Source of the DNA: RPQJ01 sp963706755
Lineage (GTDB): Bacteria; Pseudomonadota; Gammaproteobacteria; Steroidobacterales; Steroidobacteraceae
Reading direction: 5' to 3'
DNA length: 64,000 nt
Assembly (NCBI GenBank): GCA_963706755.1
Contig: CAVPNH010000008.1
Coordinates: 363,134 to 427,133 of the forward strand
How positions within the stretch are numbered: position 1 is the stretch's first letter; every line of letters starts with the position of its first letter. The position numbers were made by a program, and so were the translations under genes. A model generated the notes under the pieces. That model saw nothing but the letters and a program-made list of their open reading frames with translations. It was not told where the DNA came from and searched no databases. This document shows, piece after piece, positions 27,715-35,868 of this stretch.

Positions 27715-28254
27715 ATGCAAATGAAACAATGGCGAATGGCCGTCCGTGCCATCGCGTGGGTCGGCTGCGCGATGCTTGTGGGTTGCGCACAGATTCCCGA
27801 CGGCGTGGAGCCGGTCAGGGGATTCGAGCCTGTGCGTTATCTCGGCACGTGGTACGAGATCGCGCGCCTCGATCACGGATTCGAGCGCGGCCTCACGCGC
27901 GTCACCGCGACCTATGCGGCGCGCGAGGATGGCAGCATCGATGTCCTGAATCGCGGCTACGACGCCGAGACGAAGGAGTGGCGCGAGGCCCGCGGCCGCG
28001 CCCGATTCGTCGGGCCGCGCGACGTGGCCGAGCTCGAGGTGTCCTTCTTCGGCCCGTTCTATGGCGGCTACAACGTCGTCGAACTGGATCCGGCGTATTC
28101 GATCGCACTCGTCGCCGGACCGACCCGGTCCTACCTGTGGATCCTTGCGCGGCAGCCGGACCCGGCGAAGGAAGAGGTCGATCGACTCGTCGCCCGCGCC
28201 AGGGATCTCGGCTTTGACACCGGCGCCCTCGTCTACGTGAGCCAGGAGGAGTGA
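27715..28254 (+). CDS. Outer-membrane lipocalin lipoprotein (Blc-like)
   Basis: Bacterial lipocalin, expected to be a lipoprotein that binds hydrophobic ligands or lysophospholipids at the outer membrane. A signal peptide with lipobox LVGC is followed by the lipocalin block RYLGTWYEIARLDHGFERG. YNVVELDPAYSIALVAGP and YLWILARQPD follow. It has about 179 residues. The start is uncertain. ATGs at 27697, 27715 and 27721 are in frame and none has a strong ribosome-binding site; I took 27715. It ends two bases before the rhomboid gene. Confidence 0.9.
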   Translation: MQMKQWRMAVRAIAWVGCAMLVGCAQIPDGVEPVRGFEPVRYLGTWYEIARLDHGFERGLTRVTATYAAREDGSIDVLNRGYDAETKEWREARGRARFVGPRDVAELEVSFFGPFYGGYNVVELDPAYSIALVAGPTRSYLWILARQPDPAKEEVDRLVARARDLGFDTGALVYVSQEE

Positions 28255-28255
28255 C

Positions 28256-28849
28256 ATGGGCGTTGCGATGATCATCCTCGCCGTCACGGTCGCCGTCAGC
28301 CTCGCCGGTCTCTACGGCTCGCCGGGAATCATCCAGCGCAGTCTCTTCCGCCCGTACTGGTTCCTGCGCCGCAGGCAATACGAGACGATCGTCACCAGCG
28401 GGTTCGTCCACGCAGACATTTCGCACCTGCTGTTCAACGCCTTCACGTTCTTCTTCTTCGCGTTCCAGGTCGAGCGCCAGGTCGGGTCGGCTCGCTTTGC
28501 CGCGCTTTACCTGTTCGGCCTGGTGGCCAGCGACGTGGGCACGTACTTCAAGCACCGCAACGATCCCGACTACGCGTCACTCGGCGCGTCGGGGGCGATC
28601 TCCGCCGTGCTCTTTGCGTCGATCGTGTACTTCCCCTGGCAGAAGCTGATCATCTTCCCCATCCCCATCCCGATTCCGGCGCCGCTGTTTGCGATCGGCT
28701 ACGTCGTGTATTCCTGGTACTCGGCCGGTCACGCCCGCGGCCGCATCAATCACGACGCGCACCTCGGCGGCGCGCTTGCGGGGCTGGCCTTCGTGCTCGT
28801 CACGGACCCGGGCGCATACCGCCACCTGCTCGGCGCGATCGCGGGCTGA
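28256..28849 (+). CDS. Rhomboid-family intramembrane serine protease
   Basis: A 197-residue polytopic membrane protein with the rhomboid catalytic dyad. Ser112 lies in SLGASGAISAV (GxSG), and the partner is His169 in NHDAHLGGALAG. The HxxxN motif of the second helix is visible as HLLFN (residues 57-61). About five or six helices are predicted by hydrophobicity, with a proline/isoleucine loop (FPIPIPIPAP). It would cleave membrane proteins within the inner membrane; no substrate is evident. The ATG at 28256 follows the lipocalin stop by one base, so the two genes are probably coupled. Confidence 0.92.
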   Translation: MGVAMIILAVTVAVSLAGLYGSPGIIQRSLFRPYWFLRRRQYETIVTSGFVHADISHLLFNAFTFFFFAFQVERQVGSARFAALYLFGLVASDVGTYFKHRNDPDYASLGASGAISAVLFASIVYFPWQKLIIFPIPIPIPAPLFAIGYVVYSWYSAGHARGRINHDAHLGGALAGLAFVLVTDPGAYRHLLGAIAG

Positions 28850-28897
28850 AGCCACTGGAGTTGCCGGCCCGCGAGCCCGGAGGCAGACTCGACGCGC

Positions 28898-29113
28898 ATG
28901 ACCCTGAAGGAGCGATTGGACGAGATCATGCCCGGCTGGGAACGCTGGTATCCGAGCCTGTTCGACGCCGCCGTGGACCTCGGCGTGATCCGGGCCCGCG
29001 TGTGCGACCCGTCGTCGCTGCTGCTGTCGAACCGGCACGCGTCCGTGCGTGCGGCCGCGGAGTTCGCGCACCGCCGCAAGTGGAGCGCAGAGGAGAACGA
29101 GCCGGAGGAGTAG
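28898..29113 (+). CDS. Small hypothetical protein
   Basis: A 71-residue acidic and basic soluble protein that I do not recognise. It has no signal peptide or membrane helix. Readable segments are MTLKERLDEIMPGWERWYPS and a charged C-terminus. The ATG at 28898 is preceded by GGAGG more than 10 bases upstream. It follows the rhomboid gene by 48 bases and faces the efflux operon, whose last gene ends at 29166. Confidence 0.5.
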   Translation: MTLKERLDEIMPGWERWYPSLFDAAVDLGVIRARVCDPSSLLLSNRHASVRAAAEFAHRRKWSAEENEPEE

Positions 29114-29165
29114 GGGCGGCCTCGTGGACCTTTCCGTGCCGGCGCCGCGCTGCCGGTCGCCGGAT

Positions 29166-30725
29166 TCAGTCCGCGGCGATGGACATTCCGCTCGCGACAC
29201 GCGGCCGGCGCGTGAACCACACCACGCCTGCGAGCAGCAACGCGATCCAGGCGGTCACGTAGAAGTAGTCGATCGACGAGAGCGTGTAGGCCTGCTGGAT
29301 CGCGCCTCGCGTGATCACGGCAATGGACTGCTGGTCGGTCAGGCCAAGGTCGTGGAGGCCGGCGACGGCCTGCTGCAGCTTCGGGTCGAAGACGCTGGAG
29401 GCCTCGGCGAGCCGGCTCTGGTGCAGGCTCGCCCGGTTGTCCCAGATCGTGGTCGAGATGGAGGTCGCGAACGCTGCTGCCGTGATGCGCAGGAAATTCG
29501 AGATGCTGGTGGCGGCGGGCATGTGCTGCGGCGTGATTCCGTCGAGGGTGATGGTCACGACGGACACGAAGAAGAACGCGATGCCCACGCCCTGCAGCAG
29601 CATCGGCAGTATGAAATCCCCCAGGGCTGCCTGCGAGTTGAGCAGCGCCCGCATGTAGAGCCCCGCTGCCATGATCAGGAAAGATATCGAGGCGCCGATG
29701 CGCGCGTCCGCTCGCGTGACGAGGCGCCCCGCCAGCGGCGAGACCAGGAGCGCGATGAGTCCCGAGGGGGCCTGCACGATACCCGCCCAGCTCGCCGTGT
29801 AACCGAGCTGGGTCTGCAGCCAGAGCGGCATGATCACCACGCTGCCGAAGAAGACTGCGTACCCCACGCAGGTGATCAGCGTGCCGACCGTGAAGTTGCG
29901 CCCGAGGAACAGGCTCAGGTCGACGATCGGGTGTCGCTCGGTGAGCTGCCAGATGAGAAATGCCACGAAGCCGACGACCGCCACGACCGCAAGCATCACG
30001 ATCCAGGGCGAGGCAAACCAGTCGGCGTCCCGCCCGGTGTCGAGCATGATCTGCAGTGCGCCGACCCAGACGACCAGCAGTACCAGCCCGGTCCAGTCCA
30101 CCGGAATCTTTTCGGTCGGCGTCTCCTTCGCGTGCAGCGCCCGCCAGCACATGATCGCGCTCAACGCGCCGACCGGCAGGTTGATCAGGAAGATCCACGG
30201 CCAGGAGTAGTTGTCCGAGATGTATCCGCCGAGCAGCGGCCCCATGACCGGTGCGATGAGCGTGGTCATCGACCAGATCGCGAGCGCCGTCCCGCGTCGC
30301 GACGACGGATAGATCGACATCAGCAGCGCCTGGGACCCCGGCATCATCGGGCCGGAGACCGCGCCCTGCAGGACCCGGAACGCGATCAGCGACTCGAAGC
30401 TCCAGGCGATGCCGCAGAAGAAGGACGCGACCGTGAAGAGCGAGACCGAGGCGACGAAGGTGCGTACCACGCCGTAGCGGCGCATGAGCCAGCCGGTGAG
30501 GGGCACCGAGATTCCGTTCGAGACAGCGAACGAGGTGATGATCCAGGTGCCCTGGTTCGCGCTTACGCCCAGGTTGCCGGCGATGGTGGGCAGCGAGACG
30601 TTCGCGATCGTCATGTCCAGCACCTGCATGAAGGTGCCGAGCGCGAGGGCGAACGCGGTCATGGCCCGCGTGCCGGGCGGCAGCGGGATCAGCGGCCGGT
30701 CGTGGTCCTCGCGCCGCCCGCTCAT
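29166..30725 (-). CDS. DHA2-family MFS multidrug transporter (EmrB type)
   Basis: Proton-driven drug exporter with 14 predicted helices in the inner membrane, 519 residues. The DHA2 features are NQGTWIITSFAVSNGISVPLTGWL, FRVLQGAVSGPMMPGSQALL (antiporter motif C region) and NYSWPWIFLINLPVGALS. It is the last gene of a four-gene run, marR, nodT, emrA-like, emrB-like, starting two bases after the adaptor's stop. It would pump toxic compounds through the adaptor and the NodT outer-membrane channel in one step. The drug spectrum cannot be read from sequence. Confidence 0.95.
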   Translation of the reverse strand: MSGRREDHDRPLIPLPPGTRAMTAFALALGTFMQVLDMTIANVSLPTIAGNLGVSANQGTWIITSFAVSNGISVPLTGWLMRRYGVVRTFVASVSLFTVASFFCGIAWSFESLIAFRVLQGAVSGPMMPGSQALLMSIYPSSRRGTALAIWSMTTLIAPVMGPLLGGYISDNYSWPWIFLINLPVGALSAIMCWRALHAKETPTEKIPVDWTGLVLLVVWVGALQIMLDTGRDADWFASPWIVMLAVVAVVGFVAFLIWQLTERHPIVDLSLFLGRNFTVGTLITCVGYAVFFGSVVIMPLWLQTQLGYTASWAGIVQAPSGLIALLVSPLAGRLVTRADARIGASISFLIMAAGLYMRALLNSQAALGDFILPMLLQGVGIAFFFVSVVTITLDGITPQHMPAATSISNFLRITAAAFATSISTTIWDNRASLHQSRLAEASSVFDPKLQQAVAGLHDLGLTDQQSIAVITRGAIQQAYTLSSIDYFYVTAWIALLLAGVVWFTRRPRVASGMSIAAD

Positions 30726-30727
30726 GT

Positions 30728-31900
30728 CTACGGAGACGGGTGCCCGGAGTTGATCGCGATGGTGCGCTCGATCAGCGCCTCGGTCGCCGGGTCCGCGGTC
30801 GAGCGAGGCTCGATGGATGCGGCGACCTCTGTGTTCGGCACCGTGAGCACGGGGCCGGACTGATCGTGCACGTCCACGACCACGGTCACGGACAGCCCGA
30901 TGCGCAGCGGGTGGTCATGCACCTGCGCCGGGTCGAGCGCGATCCGCACCGGGACGCGCTGGACGATCTTGATCCAGTTGCCCGACGCGTTCTGCGGCGG
31001 CAGGAGCGCGAATGCCGCGCCGGTGCCGGGGGAGAAGCCCCGGATGTGGCCTTTGAACTCCACCGCGTCGCCGTAAAGGTCGGCGTGCAGCCGCGCCGGC
31101 TGACCGATCCGCATCTGCGCGAGCTGGGCCTCCTTGAAGTTGGCGTCCACCCACACGTCCTCGAGCGGCACGAGGCCGAGGAGCGGCGCACCTGGCGCCA
31201 CGCGCTGGCCGACCTGGACGCCCTTTTTCGCGATCACGCCACGGACCGGGGCCTTGACCACGGTGCGCTGCAGCGCGAGCGCAGCCTCGCGCACCCGCCC
31301 CGCGGCGCGCAGCACCTGCGGATGCTCCGCGGGCGTCGTCCCGACCGTCTGCGCGAGGGCGACGTTCAATTCCTCGCGTCCGGCGCGCAACGCGGCCTCG
31401 AATCCGGCGACCGCGTCGCGGGCGTGCGCGACGTCTTCCGCCGAGACCGCGCCACCCTCCGCAAGCGAGTTGCGGCGCGCGAGGTCCTGTCGCGCGCGAG
31501 TGAGCTCTACCTCGCGCAGCGCGACCTGTGCGCGCAGGCGGTCGACCTGCACGAACGCGCCGCGTACCTGGCGCACCGTATTGCCGAGGTCTGCGACGGC
31601 CGCGTCCATGGCGACGCGGGCGTCCGCCGGGTCGAGTTCGAGCAGGGTCTGTCCTGCGGCGACCGTGTCGGTCTCGCGCGCATGCACCGATAGAACCGTG
31701 CCGGCGATGTCCGAGGTCACCTGGATGACGGTGCCGCCGACATATGCGTCGTCGGTGGAGATTCGCCAGCGTGCGTAGCCGTACCAGTACGCGGTCCAGG
31801 CCGCGAGCCCGAGCACCACGCACACGGCCAGGATGACGAGACCGCGACGGCGTGAGGAGCTTGGGGCCTCGTCGGCCGGCTGGGGATCGGGGGTGCTCAC
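30728..31900 (-). CDS. HlyD/EmrA-family membrane fusion (adaptor) protein
   Basis: Periplasmic adaptor of 390 residues that bridges the EmrB-like pump and the NodT channel. One N-terminal membrane helix (residues 21-44) is followed by the biotinyl-lipoyl-like half-motif DDAYVGGTVIQVTSDIAGTV, an alpha-helical hairpin with heptads (residues 90-190) and the second half-motif VKAPVRGVIAKKGVQVGQ. GTG at 31898-31900 is the start, inside a GTGA overlap with the nodT-like gene. Confidence 0.94.
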   Translation of the reverse strand: MSTPDPQPADEAPSSSRRRGLVILAVCVVLGLAAWTAYWYGYARWRISTDDAYVGGTVIQVTSDIAGTVLSVHARETDTVAAGQTLLELDPADARVAMDAAVADLGNTVRQVRGAFVQVDRLRAQVALREVELTRARQDLARRNSLAEGGAVSAEDVAHARDAVAGFEAALRAGREELNVALAQTVGTTPAEHPQVLRAAGRVREAALALQRTVVKAPVRGVIAKKGVQVGQRVAPGAPLLGLVPLEDVWVDANFKEAQLAQMRIGQPARLHADLYGDAVEFKGHIRGFSPGTGAAFALLPPQNASGNWIKIVQRVPVRIALDPAQVHDHPLRIGLSVTVVVDVHDQSGPVLTVPNTEVAASIEPRSTADPATEALIERTIAINSGHPSP

Positions 31901-33351
31901 TCGGTCGTCTCCTTCTGGGCAGGCGTGGCGGCTGCCGCCAGTGGCGCCTGCTGGATTTCGTGGAAGCTGCCGCCGAGCGCAACCAGCAGCGCGATGCGCG
32001 CCAGGGTGCGATCGGCGAGCAGGTTGACGCGCTGCCGCCGTGCGGCGAGCACCTGCGTCTCGGCATTGAGGACGGTGAGGAATGTGCTGATCCCGGCTTC
32101 ATAGCGCTGCGACGCGAGCCGCCAGCCTTGTTCGGCGGACTCTACGGCGCGCCGCTGCTCGGCGATCTGACGGTCCAGGGACTCGACGCGGGAGGCCTGG
32201 TCGGCCGCCTCGCGCACCGCCCGAAGCACCGTCTCGTTGTAGCTCGCGACCGCCGCATCGAGGTCCGCCGTGGACTTGCCGTACTCGGCCCGCAGGCGTC
32301 CCGCGTCGAACACCGGCAGGTGGATGGCGGGGCCAAGGGTCCAGGTCTGCGAGTCGCCTTTCGGCAGGCTGTCGAGGCCGATCGCCGTGAAGCCGGCGAA
32401 ACCCAGCAGATTCACGTTGGGATAGAAAGCGGCATGCGCGGCCGAACGTCCCGCCTGCGCCGCCGCGACCCGGACCTTCGCCGCGGCGACGTCGGGGCGG
32501 TGCGCGAGCAGGTCTGCTGGCAACTCCGTCGGCATCGACAGTGACTTCTCGAGATCGAGAGTTGGCGCCGCGAATGACGCGTAGTCGCCAGCGCCGCGCC
32601 CGGTCAGCGCGGCGAGCGCGTGCGTTGCAAGCTGGCTGCCGACGCGCGCCTGCTCGAGCTCTACCCTGGCCTGAGCGCGGTTGCTTTCCACGGCGCGCAG
32701 CTCGACGTCGCTGTCGAGGCCGGACTTCACGCGCCGCGACGTGAGCTCGAGCAGCTGCTCGCGCTGCTCCAGCGCCCGGCTCGCGAGCTTCCCGAGCTCC
32801 GTGATGCGCTCGAGGTCCACGTAGGTCTGCGACACCGCGCCAGACACGGCGAGCGCGGCTGCCGCCGCGTCCAGTTCCGCCGCCTGCGCGCTCGAGCGGG
32901 CCTGGTCGATCAGCGACGCCTGGCGTCCCCAGAAATCCAGGTTCCACATGAGGCTGAACCCGACCCGGCCGTCCCAGAACGTCGAGCCGGCATACGGCGG
33001 GGGATAGATGTAATTGCTGCTGACCTTGGATCGATAGGCGTTCAGGTCGAAGTCGACTCGCGGGTTGTCGCCGGCGCCCACGGCCTTTGCCTGTTCCCAG
33101 GCGCCGCGCACGCGGGCGAGGGAGACCGCGAGGCTCGGGTTGCCCGCCAGCGCCTGCGCGACGACCCGGTCGAGCTGCGGATCGCCGAGGGCGGCCCACC
33201 ACTCGTCCCCCGGTGCATGGTACTCGGCCCCGCCGAGGCCGAGCTGGGCGGCGGGAATCTCCGCCTCGCGCGGGCCGTTGGCGGGTGTGCTGACGCAGGC
33301 TGCGAGCAAGAGCGCCAGCGCGCAAGCGAAAATGAGCTGCGATCGCCTCAC
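31897..33351 (-). CDS. NodT-family outer-membrane efflux lipoprotein
   Basis: TolC-like outer-membrane channel of 484 residues with a lipoprotein signal peptide (lipobox LLAAC near residue 19). It shows the two repeated NodT halves: the first with EWWAALGDPQLDRVVAQAL, the second with LPADLLAHRPDVAAAKVRVAAAQA. It completes the tripartite export system and would sit in the outer membrane as a trimer. The start is GTG 33349-33351, in a GTGA overlap with marR; this order (regulator, channel, adaptor, pump) is common in proteobacteria. Confidence 0.95.
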   Translation of the reverse strand: MRRSQLIFACALALLLAACVSTPANGPREAEIPAAQLGLGGAEYHAPGDEWWAALGDPQLDRVVAQALAGNPSLAVSLARVRGAWEQAKAVGAGDNPRVDFDLNAYRSKVSSNYIYPPPYAGSTFWDGRVGFSLMWNLDFWGRQASLIDQARSSAQAAELDAAAAALAVSGAVSQTYVDLERITELGKLASRALEQREQLLELTSRRVKSGLDSDVELRAVESNRAQARVELEQARVGSQLATHALAALTGRGAGDYASFAAPTLDLEKSLSMPTELPADLLAHRPDVAAAKVRVAAAQAGRSAAHAAFYPNVNLLGFAGFTAIGLDSLPKGDSQTWTLGPAIHLPVFDAGRLRAEYGKSTADLDAAVASYNETVLRAVREAADQASRVESLDRQIAEQRRAVESAEQGWRLASQRYEAGISTFLTVLNAETQVLAARRQRVNLLADRTLARIALLVALGGSFHEIQQAPLAAAATPAQKETTE

Positions 33352-33890
33352 GACCGACGGCTCCGGGCAGGAGCGTCGCCGCCGCGCGCGGCCCGCCGCC
33401 TCGGCGGCGCTTTCGGCTGCGGCGACTCCGGCGGTGCGAGTTGCTGGAGGTGGTTCACCATGCGTTCCGTGAGGTCGCGGAACTGCTCGAACTCGGCGTG
33501 GGTGAAGGGCGCAAGCGCGATATTCATCTCGGCCACCATGACGGGCAGCAGCTCCTCGATGGTGCGGCGGCCCTTCGGCGTCAGTGCCAGGTTGACGGCT
33601 CGCCGATCGCGGGTACTGCGCTCGCGGGTGAGCAGGCCCCGCCGCTCGAGCTGGTCGATGACGCGGGTGAGGGCCCCGCTGTCGTGGCGGAACTCGCGCA
33701 CGATGTCGGACGCCGTGCGCGCCAGCCCGTCACGGACGTAGATCAGGACGATCCACTGCATCAGCGTGAAGCCATGACCGGCGAAGGCCGCCTCGATCCG
33801 CTCGTGCATGATCGTGTACACGCGGCGCAGCAGGTATCCAAGGCTGCCGCGCGCCCGGTACGAGGCGGGACGATAATGCTGCTCAGGCAT
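33348..33890 (-). CDS. MarR-family transcriptional regulator of the efflux operon
   Basis: A 180-residue winged-helix regulator, expected to repress its own operon until a phenolic or drug ligand binds. The winged-helix part has SGALTRVIDQLERRGLLTRERSTRDRRAVNLALTPKGRR, the MarR DNA-binding signature. The C-terminus carries a basic and proline-rich tail after about residue 155. It is the first gene of the efflux operon. A perfect palindrome of the MarR type lies 18 bases upstream of its ATG (33909-33920), which points to autoregulation. Confidence 0.95.
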   Translation of the reverse strand: MPEQHYRPASYRARGSLGYLLRRVYTIMHERIEAAFAGHGFTLMQWIVLIYVRDGLARTASDIVREFRHDSGALTRVIDQLERRGLLTRERSTRDRRAVNLALTPKGRRTIEELLPVMVAEMNIALAPFTHAEFEQFRDLTERMVNHLQQLAPPESPQPKAPPRRRAARGGDAPARSRRS

Positions 33891-33908
33891 AAGAAGCTCA
33901 GGCCGTAA

Positions 33909-33920
33909 CTGCCTAGGCAG
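33909..33920. promoter_or_regulatory. Probable MarR operator
   Basis: CTGCCTAGGCAG is a perfect 12-bp palindrome just upstream of the marR start. Its core TGCCTAGGCA matches the known MarR/SlyA-type site TTGCCTAGGCAA. Read on the minus strand it directly follows a TATTAT stretch that could be the -10 element, so a bound repressor would block transcription of the efflux operon. Confidence 0.7.
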
Positions 33921-33980
33921 ATAATAAAGGATGACGACGGCGCCCGTCCACGCGGGCCGGGTCGCGGTTCGGGGGGGTAC

Positions 33981-34010
33981 CTGGGGCCAGGTGCGGCCGC
34001 CTGGCCCCAG
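33981..34010. terminator. GC-rich hairpin downstream of the GST-like gene
   Basis: CTGGGGCCAGG and CCTGGCCCCAG form a perfect 11-bp stem with an 8-base loop (33992-33999). It lies between the end of the GST-like gene (34044, minus strand) and the start of marR (33890), so it probably ends the first transcript before the efflux promoter. There is no T-run on either side, so an intrinsic terminator is not proven. Confidence 0.5.
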
Positions 34011-34043
34011 CGGGTCTTGCCGGAGTGCGGGCCCGGTCGGCGG

Positions 34044-35000
34044 TCAGGCCGGGTTTACCAGGCGTTCCTCGCGGTAAAGCCGCAGGACGAGCTGGCCGGC
34101 GGGCCGCCGGCGGAAGTCCTCGACTTCGGCCCGCCACTCGGGATCGAGGTCCTCGAGTGCCAGCCTGCGGCCGCGGAGGCCGCGTCCCGCGTACTCGGGC
34201 GGGAGCACCGCGAGGGCGGCGAGGCTGGCGAACGTGATGTCGGCGAAGCTGAGTGCGTCGCCGAGCAGGTAGCGCCGGCCATCGGCGAGCAGGCCGTCCA
34301 CCTCGTCGAACGCCTGTCGCGATCGCTCGAGCGCGGTTGCGGCCCGCTTCGACGTGACGCCGAGCATGCGCCGCACGGCGGCGCGCAGGACGGGCGTGCA
34401 CGTCACGAGCAGTGTGCGCTGCCAGCCCGGGATCCCGGGTTCCTCCGCGCCCCAGGTCCGCAGCGTGAGGTCGCGGTGGCGGAAGATCCGCGAGTACGCC
34501 CAGACCCGCACGTCGTTGCCCAGCCGTCGGTCGAATTTCTGCTCGAGCGCCAGTGCCGCGGCGGTGGGCTCGAGGAATCGCGTTCGCTCCTCCGGCAGGC
34601 GTCCGCAGTACTCGCCCCACAGGTAGCGCAGGATGCGGGGCGAATCCCCGATGCGCGTCAGGCCCGGCGGAACCTCGAGCGCGGGCACCGTGCGGCCGGT
34701 CAGCAGCACCCCGAGGATGCCCGCGTTCGGGACTTCCTCGTAGTCGAGGCCCAGCCGGTCCATGCACCAGCGCACCTTCTCCACGTAATGCGAGAACGAA
34801 ATCGTGTGCAGGCGGAGCTTCGCTGCGTCGGGCTGTGCGGCCGCCGCGCGCATGGCGTTGAGCCGCAGAGTCATCCCCGCGAGCGCCATGAGCGCGCTCG
34901 CTGCCAGCGCTGCGCCCGCACCCCATGCGAGCCACGCCACGATGCAGGGCAGGGCGTACAGGCCCAGCTGGTGCAGTGCGCCGGGAGTTCGAAGCCGCAT
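34044..35000 (-). CDS. Glutathione S-transferase-like protein with N-terminal membrane anchor
   Basis: A 318-residue protein. One or two hydrophobic segments at residues 9-45 precede a thioredoxin-fold GST N-domain (LHTISFSHYVEKVRWCMDRLGLDYEEV, then RTVPALEVPPGLTRIGDSPRILRYL). The helical C-domain follows, with YLLGDALSFADITFASLAALAVLP. The glutathione-binding SPRILRYL stands where SNAI-type motifs usually lie. The start is the ATG at 34998-35000 with GGAG at good spacing; upstream sequence in this frame is a shadow of the GFA gene. The membrane anchor is unusual for a GST. Confidence 0.82.
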   Translation of the reverse strand: MRLRTPGALHQLGLYALPCIVAWLAWGAGAALAASALMALAGMTLRLNAMRAAAAQPDAAKLRLHTISFSHYVEKVRWCMDRLGLDYEEVPNAGILGVLLTGRTVPALEVPPGLTRIGDSPRILRYLWGEYCGRLPEERTRFLEPTAAALALEQKFDRRLGNDVRVWAYSRIFRHRDLTLRTWGAEEPGIPGWQRTLLVTCTPVLRAAVRRMLGVTSKRAATALERSRQAFDEVDGLLADGRRYLLGDALSFADITFASLAALAVLPPEYAGRGLRGRRLALEDLDPEWRAEVEDFRRRPAGQLVLRLYREERLVNPA

Positions 35001-35016
35001 CCGTCGCTCCGGGTCG

Positions 35017-35868
35017 CTACTTGCGGGTCGGCATTTCGGCGAACTGCGGGACCTGGTCCGTGATCCGGTCCCAGCTGGCCTTCGAGTCCACGAAGATGTG
35101 CGCCTGGACGCGCATTCCGGGGTCGGTGTCGAGCGAACCTGCCGGAACCACCGCGACGTTCCGTTCCAGCGACACGCGCGGCATGGCACTCCCGCACTTG
35201 CGGCAGAATGCAGTACCGAAGAACTGCGCCCCGGGCAACGGGTAGTCCTGCAGGAGTTCCGCCCCGCGCAGCCAGCGCAGGCCGTCCGCCTTGTAGAAGA
35301 CGTTGGCCGCGTGCGCCGCACTGCGTCCGAGCCGGCAGCGCGAGCAGTGGCAGTAGAACATCCTGATCGGCGGGCCCGAGATCGCGAAGGCGATGTCACC
35401 GCAGAGGCAGCTGCCCTGCGTGCCGTCGTCGCCCGTCTTCACCGCCGGACGCGACGTCGCCTGCATGCCGAACTGGGGTGGATATTCCTCGTAGCGCGGC
35501 AGGTCATCCGTGATCTCGTGCCACGGAGCCTTCGAGCCCACGAACATGTGCAGGCTCGGTTCGATGCCGAGGTCGCCTTCGAGGTTGCCGGCCGGGCAGA
35601 TCACCAGGCCCGCGGACTCGACGCTGTCCGGCACGACCGAGCCGCAGGTGGTGCAGAAGGAACGGCGGAAGCCCGGCGACGAGGCGTAGCGCCCGATCGC
35701 GGCCTCTCCCGCGGTGTAGCGGAACCCCGCCAATGGTGCCACGGCCCAGGTGGCGTACGGCGTCCCATGGTGCTTGCGGCACATCGAGCAATGGCAGTGC
35801 GCGGCATTCGAGAACGGCCCGTCGACTTCGTAGCGAACGGTGCCGCAGAGACATCGGCCTGTGGTCAT
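35017..35868 (-). CDS. Tandem GFA (CENP-V/formaldehyde-activating-like) domain protein
   Basis: A 283-residue protein with two copies of the zinc-binding GFA domain in one chain. Copy 1 (residues 1-130) has CLCGTVRYEV, HCHCSMCRKHHG and FCTTCGSVVP. Copy 2 (150-280) has CLCGDIAFAI, YCHCSRCRLGRS and FCRKCGSAMP. Most family members are single domains of about 130 residues, so this is a duplication and fusion. The fold was named for glutathione-dependent formaldehyde activation, but most members have no shown activity. It overlaps the LysR gene by four bases and precedes the GST-like gene, suggesting a glutathione-related role. Confidence 0.9.
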   Translation of the reverse strand: MTTGRCLCGTVRYEVDGPFSNAAHCHCSMCRKHHGTPYATWAVAPLAGFRYTAGEAAIGRYASSPGFRRSFCTTCGSVVPDSVESAGLVICPAGNLEGDLGIEPSLHMFVGSKAPWHEITDDLPRYEEYPPQFGMQATSRPAVKTGDDGTQGSCLCGDIAFAISGPPIRMFYCHCSRCRLGRSAAHAANVFYKADGLRWLRGAELLQDYPLPGAQFFGTAFCRKCGSAMPRVSLERNVAVVPAGSLDTDPGMRVQAHIFVDSKASWDRITDQVPQFAEMPTRK

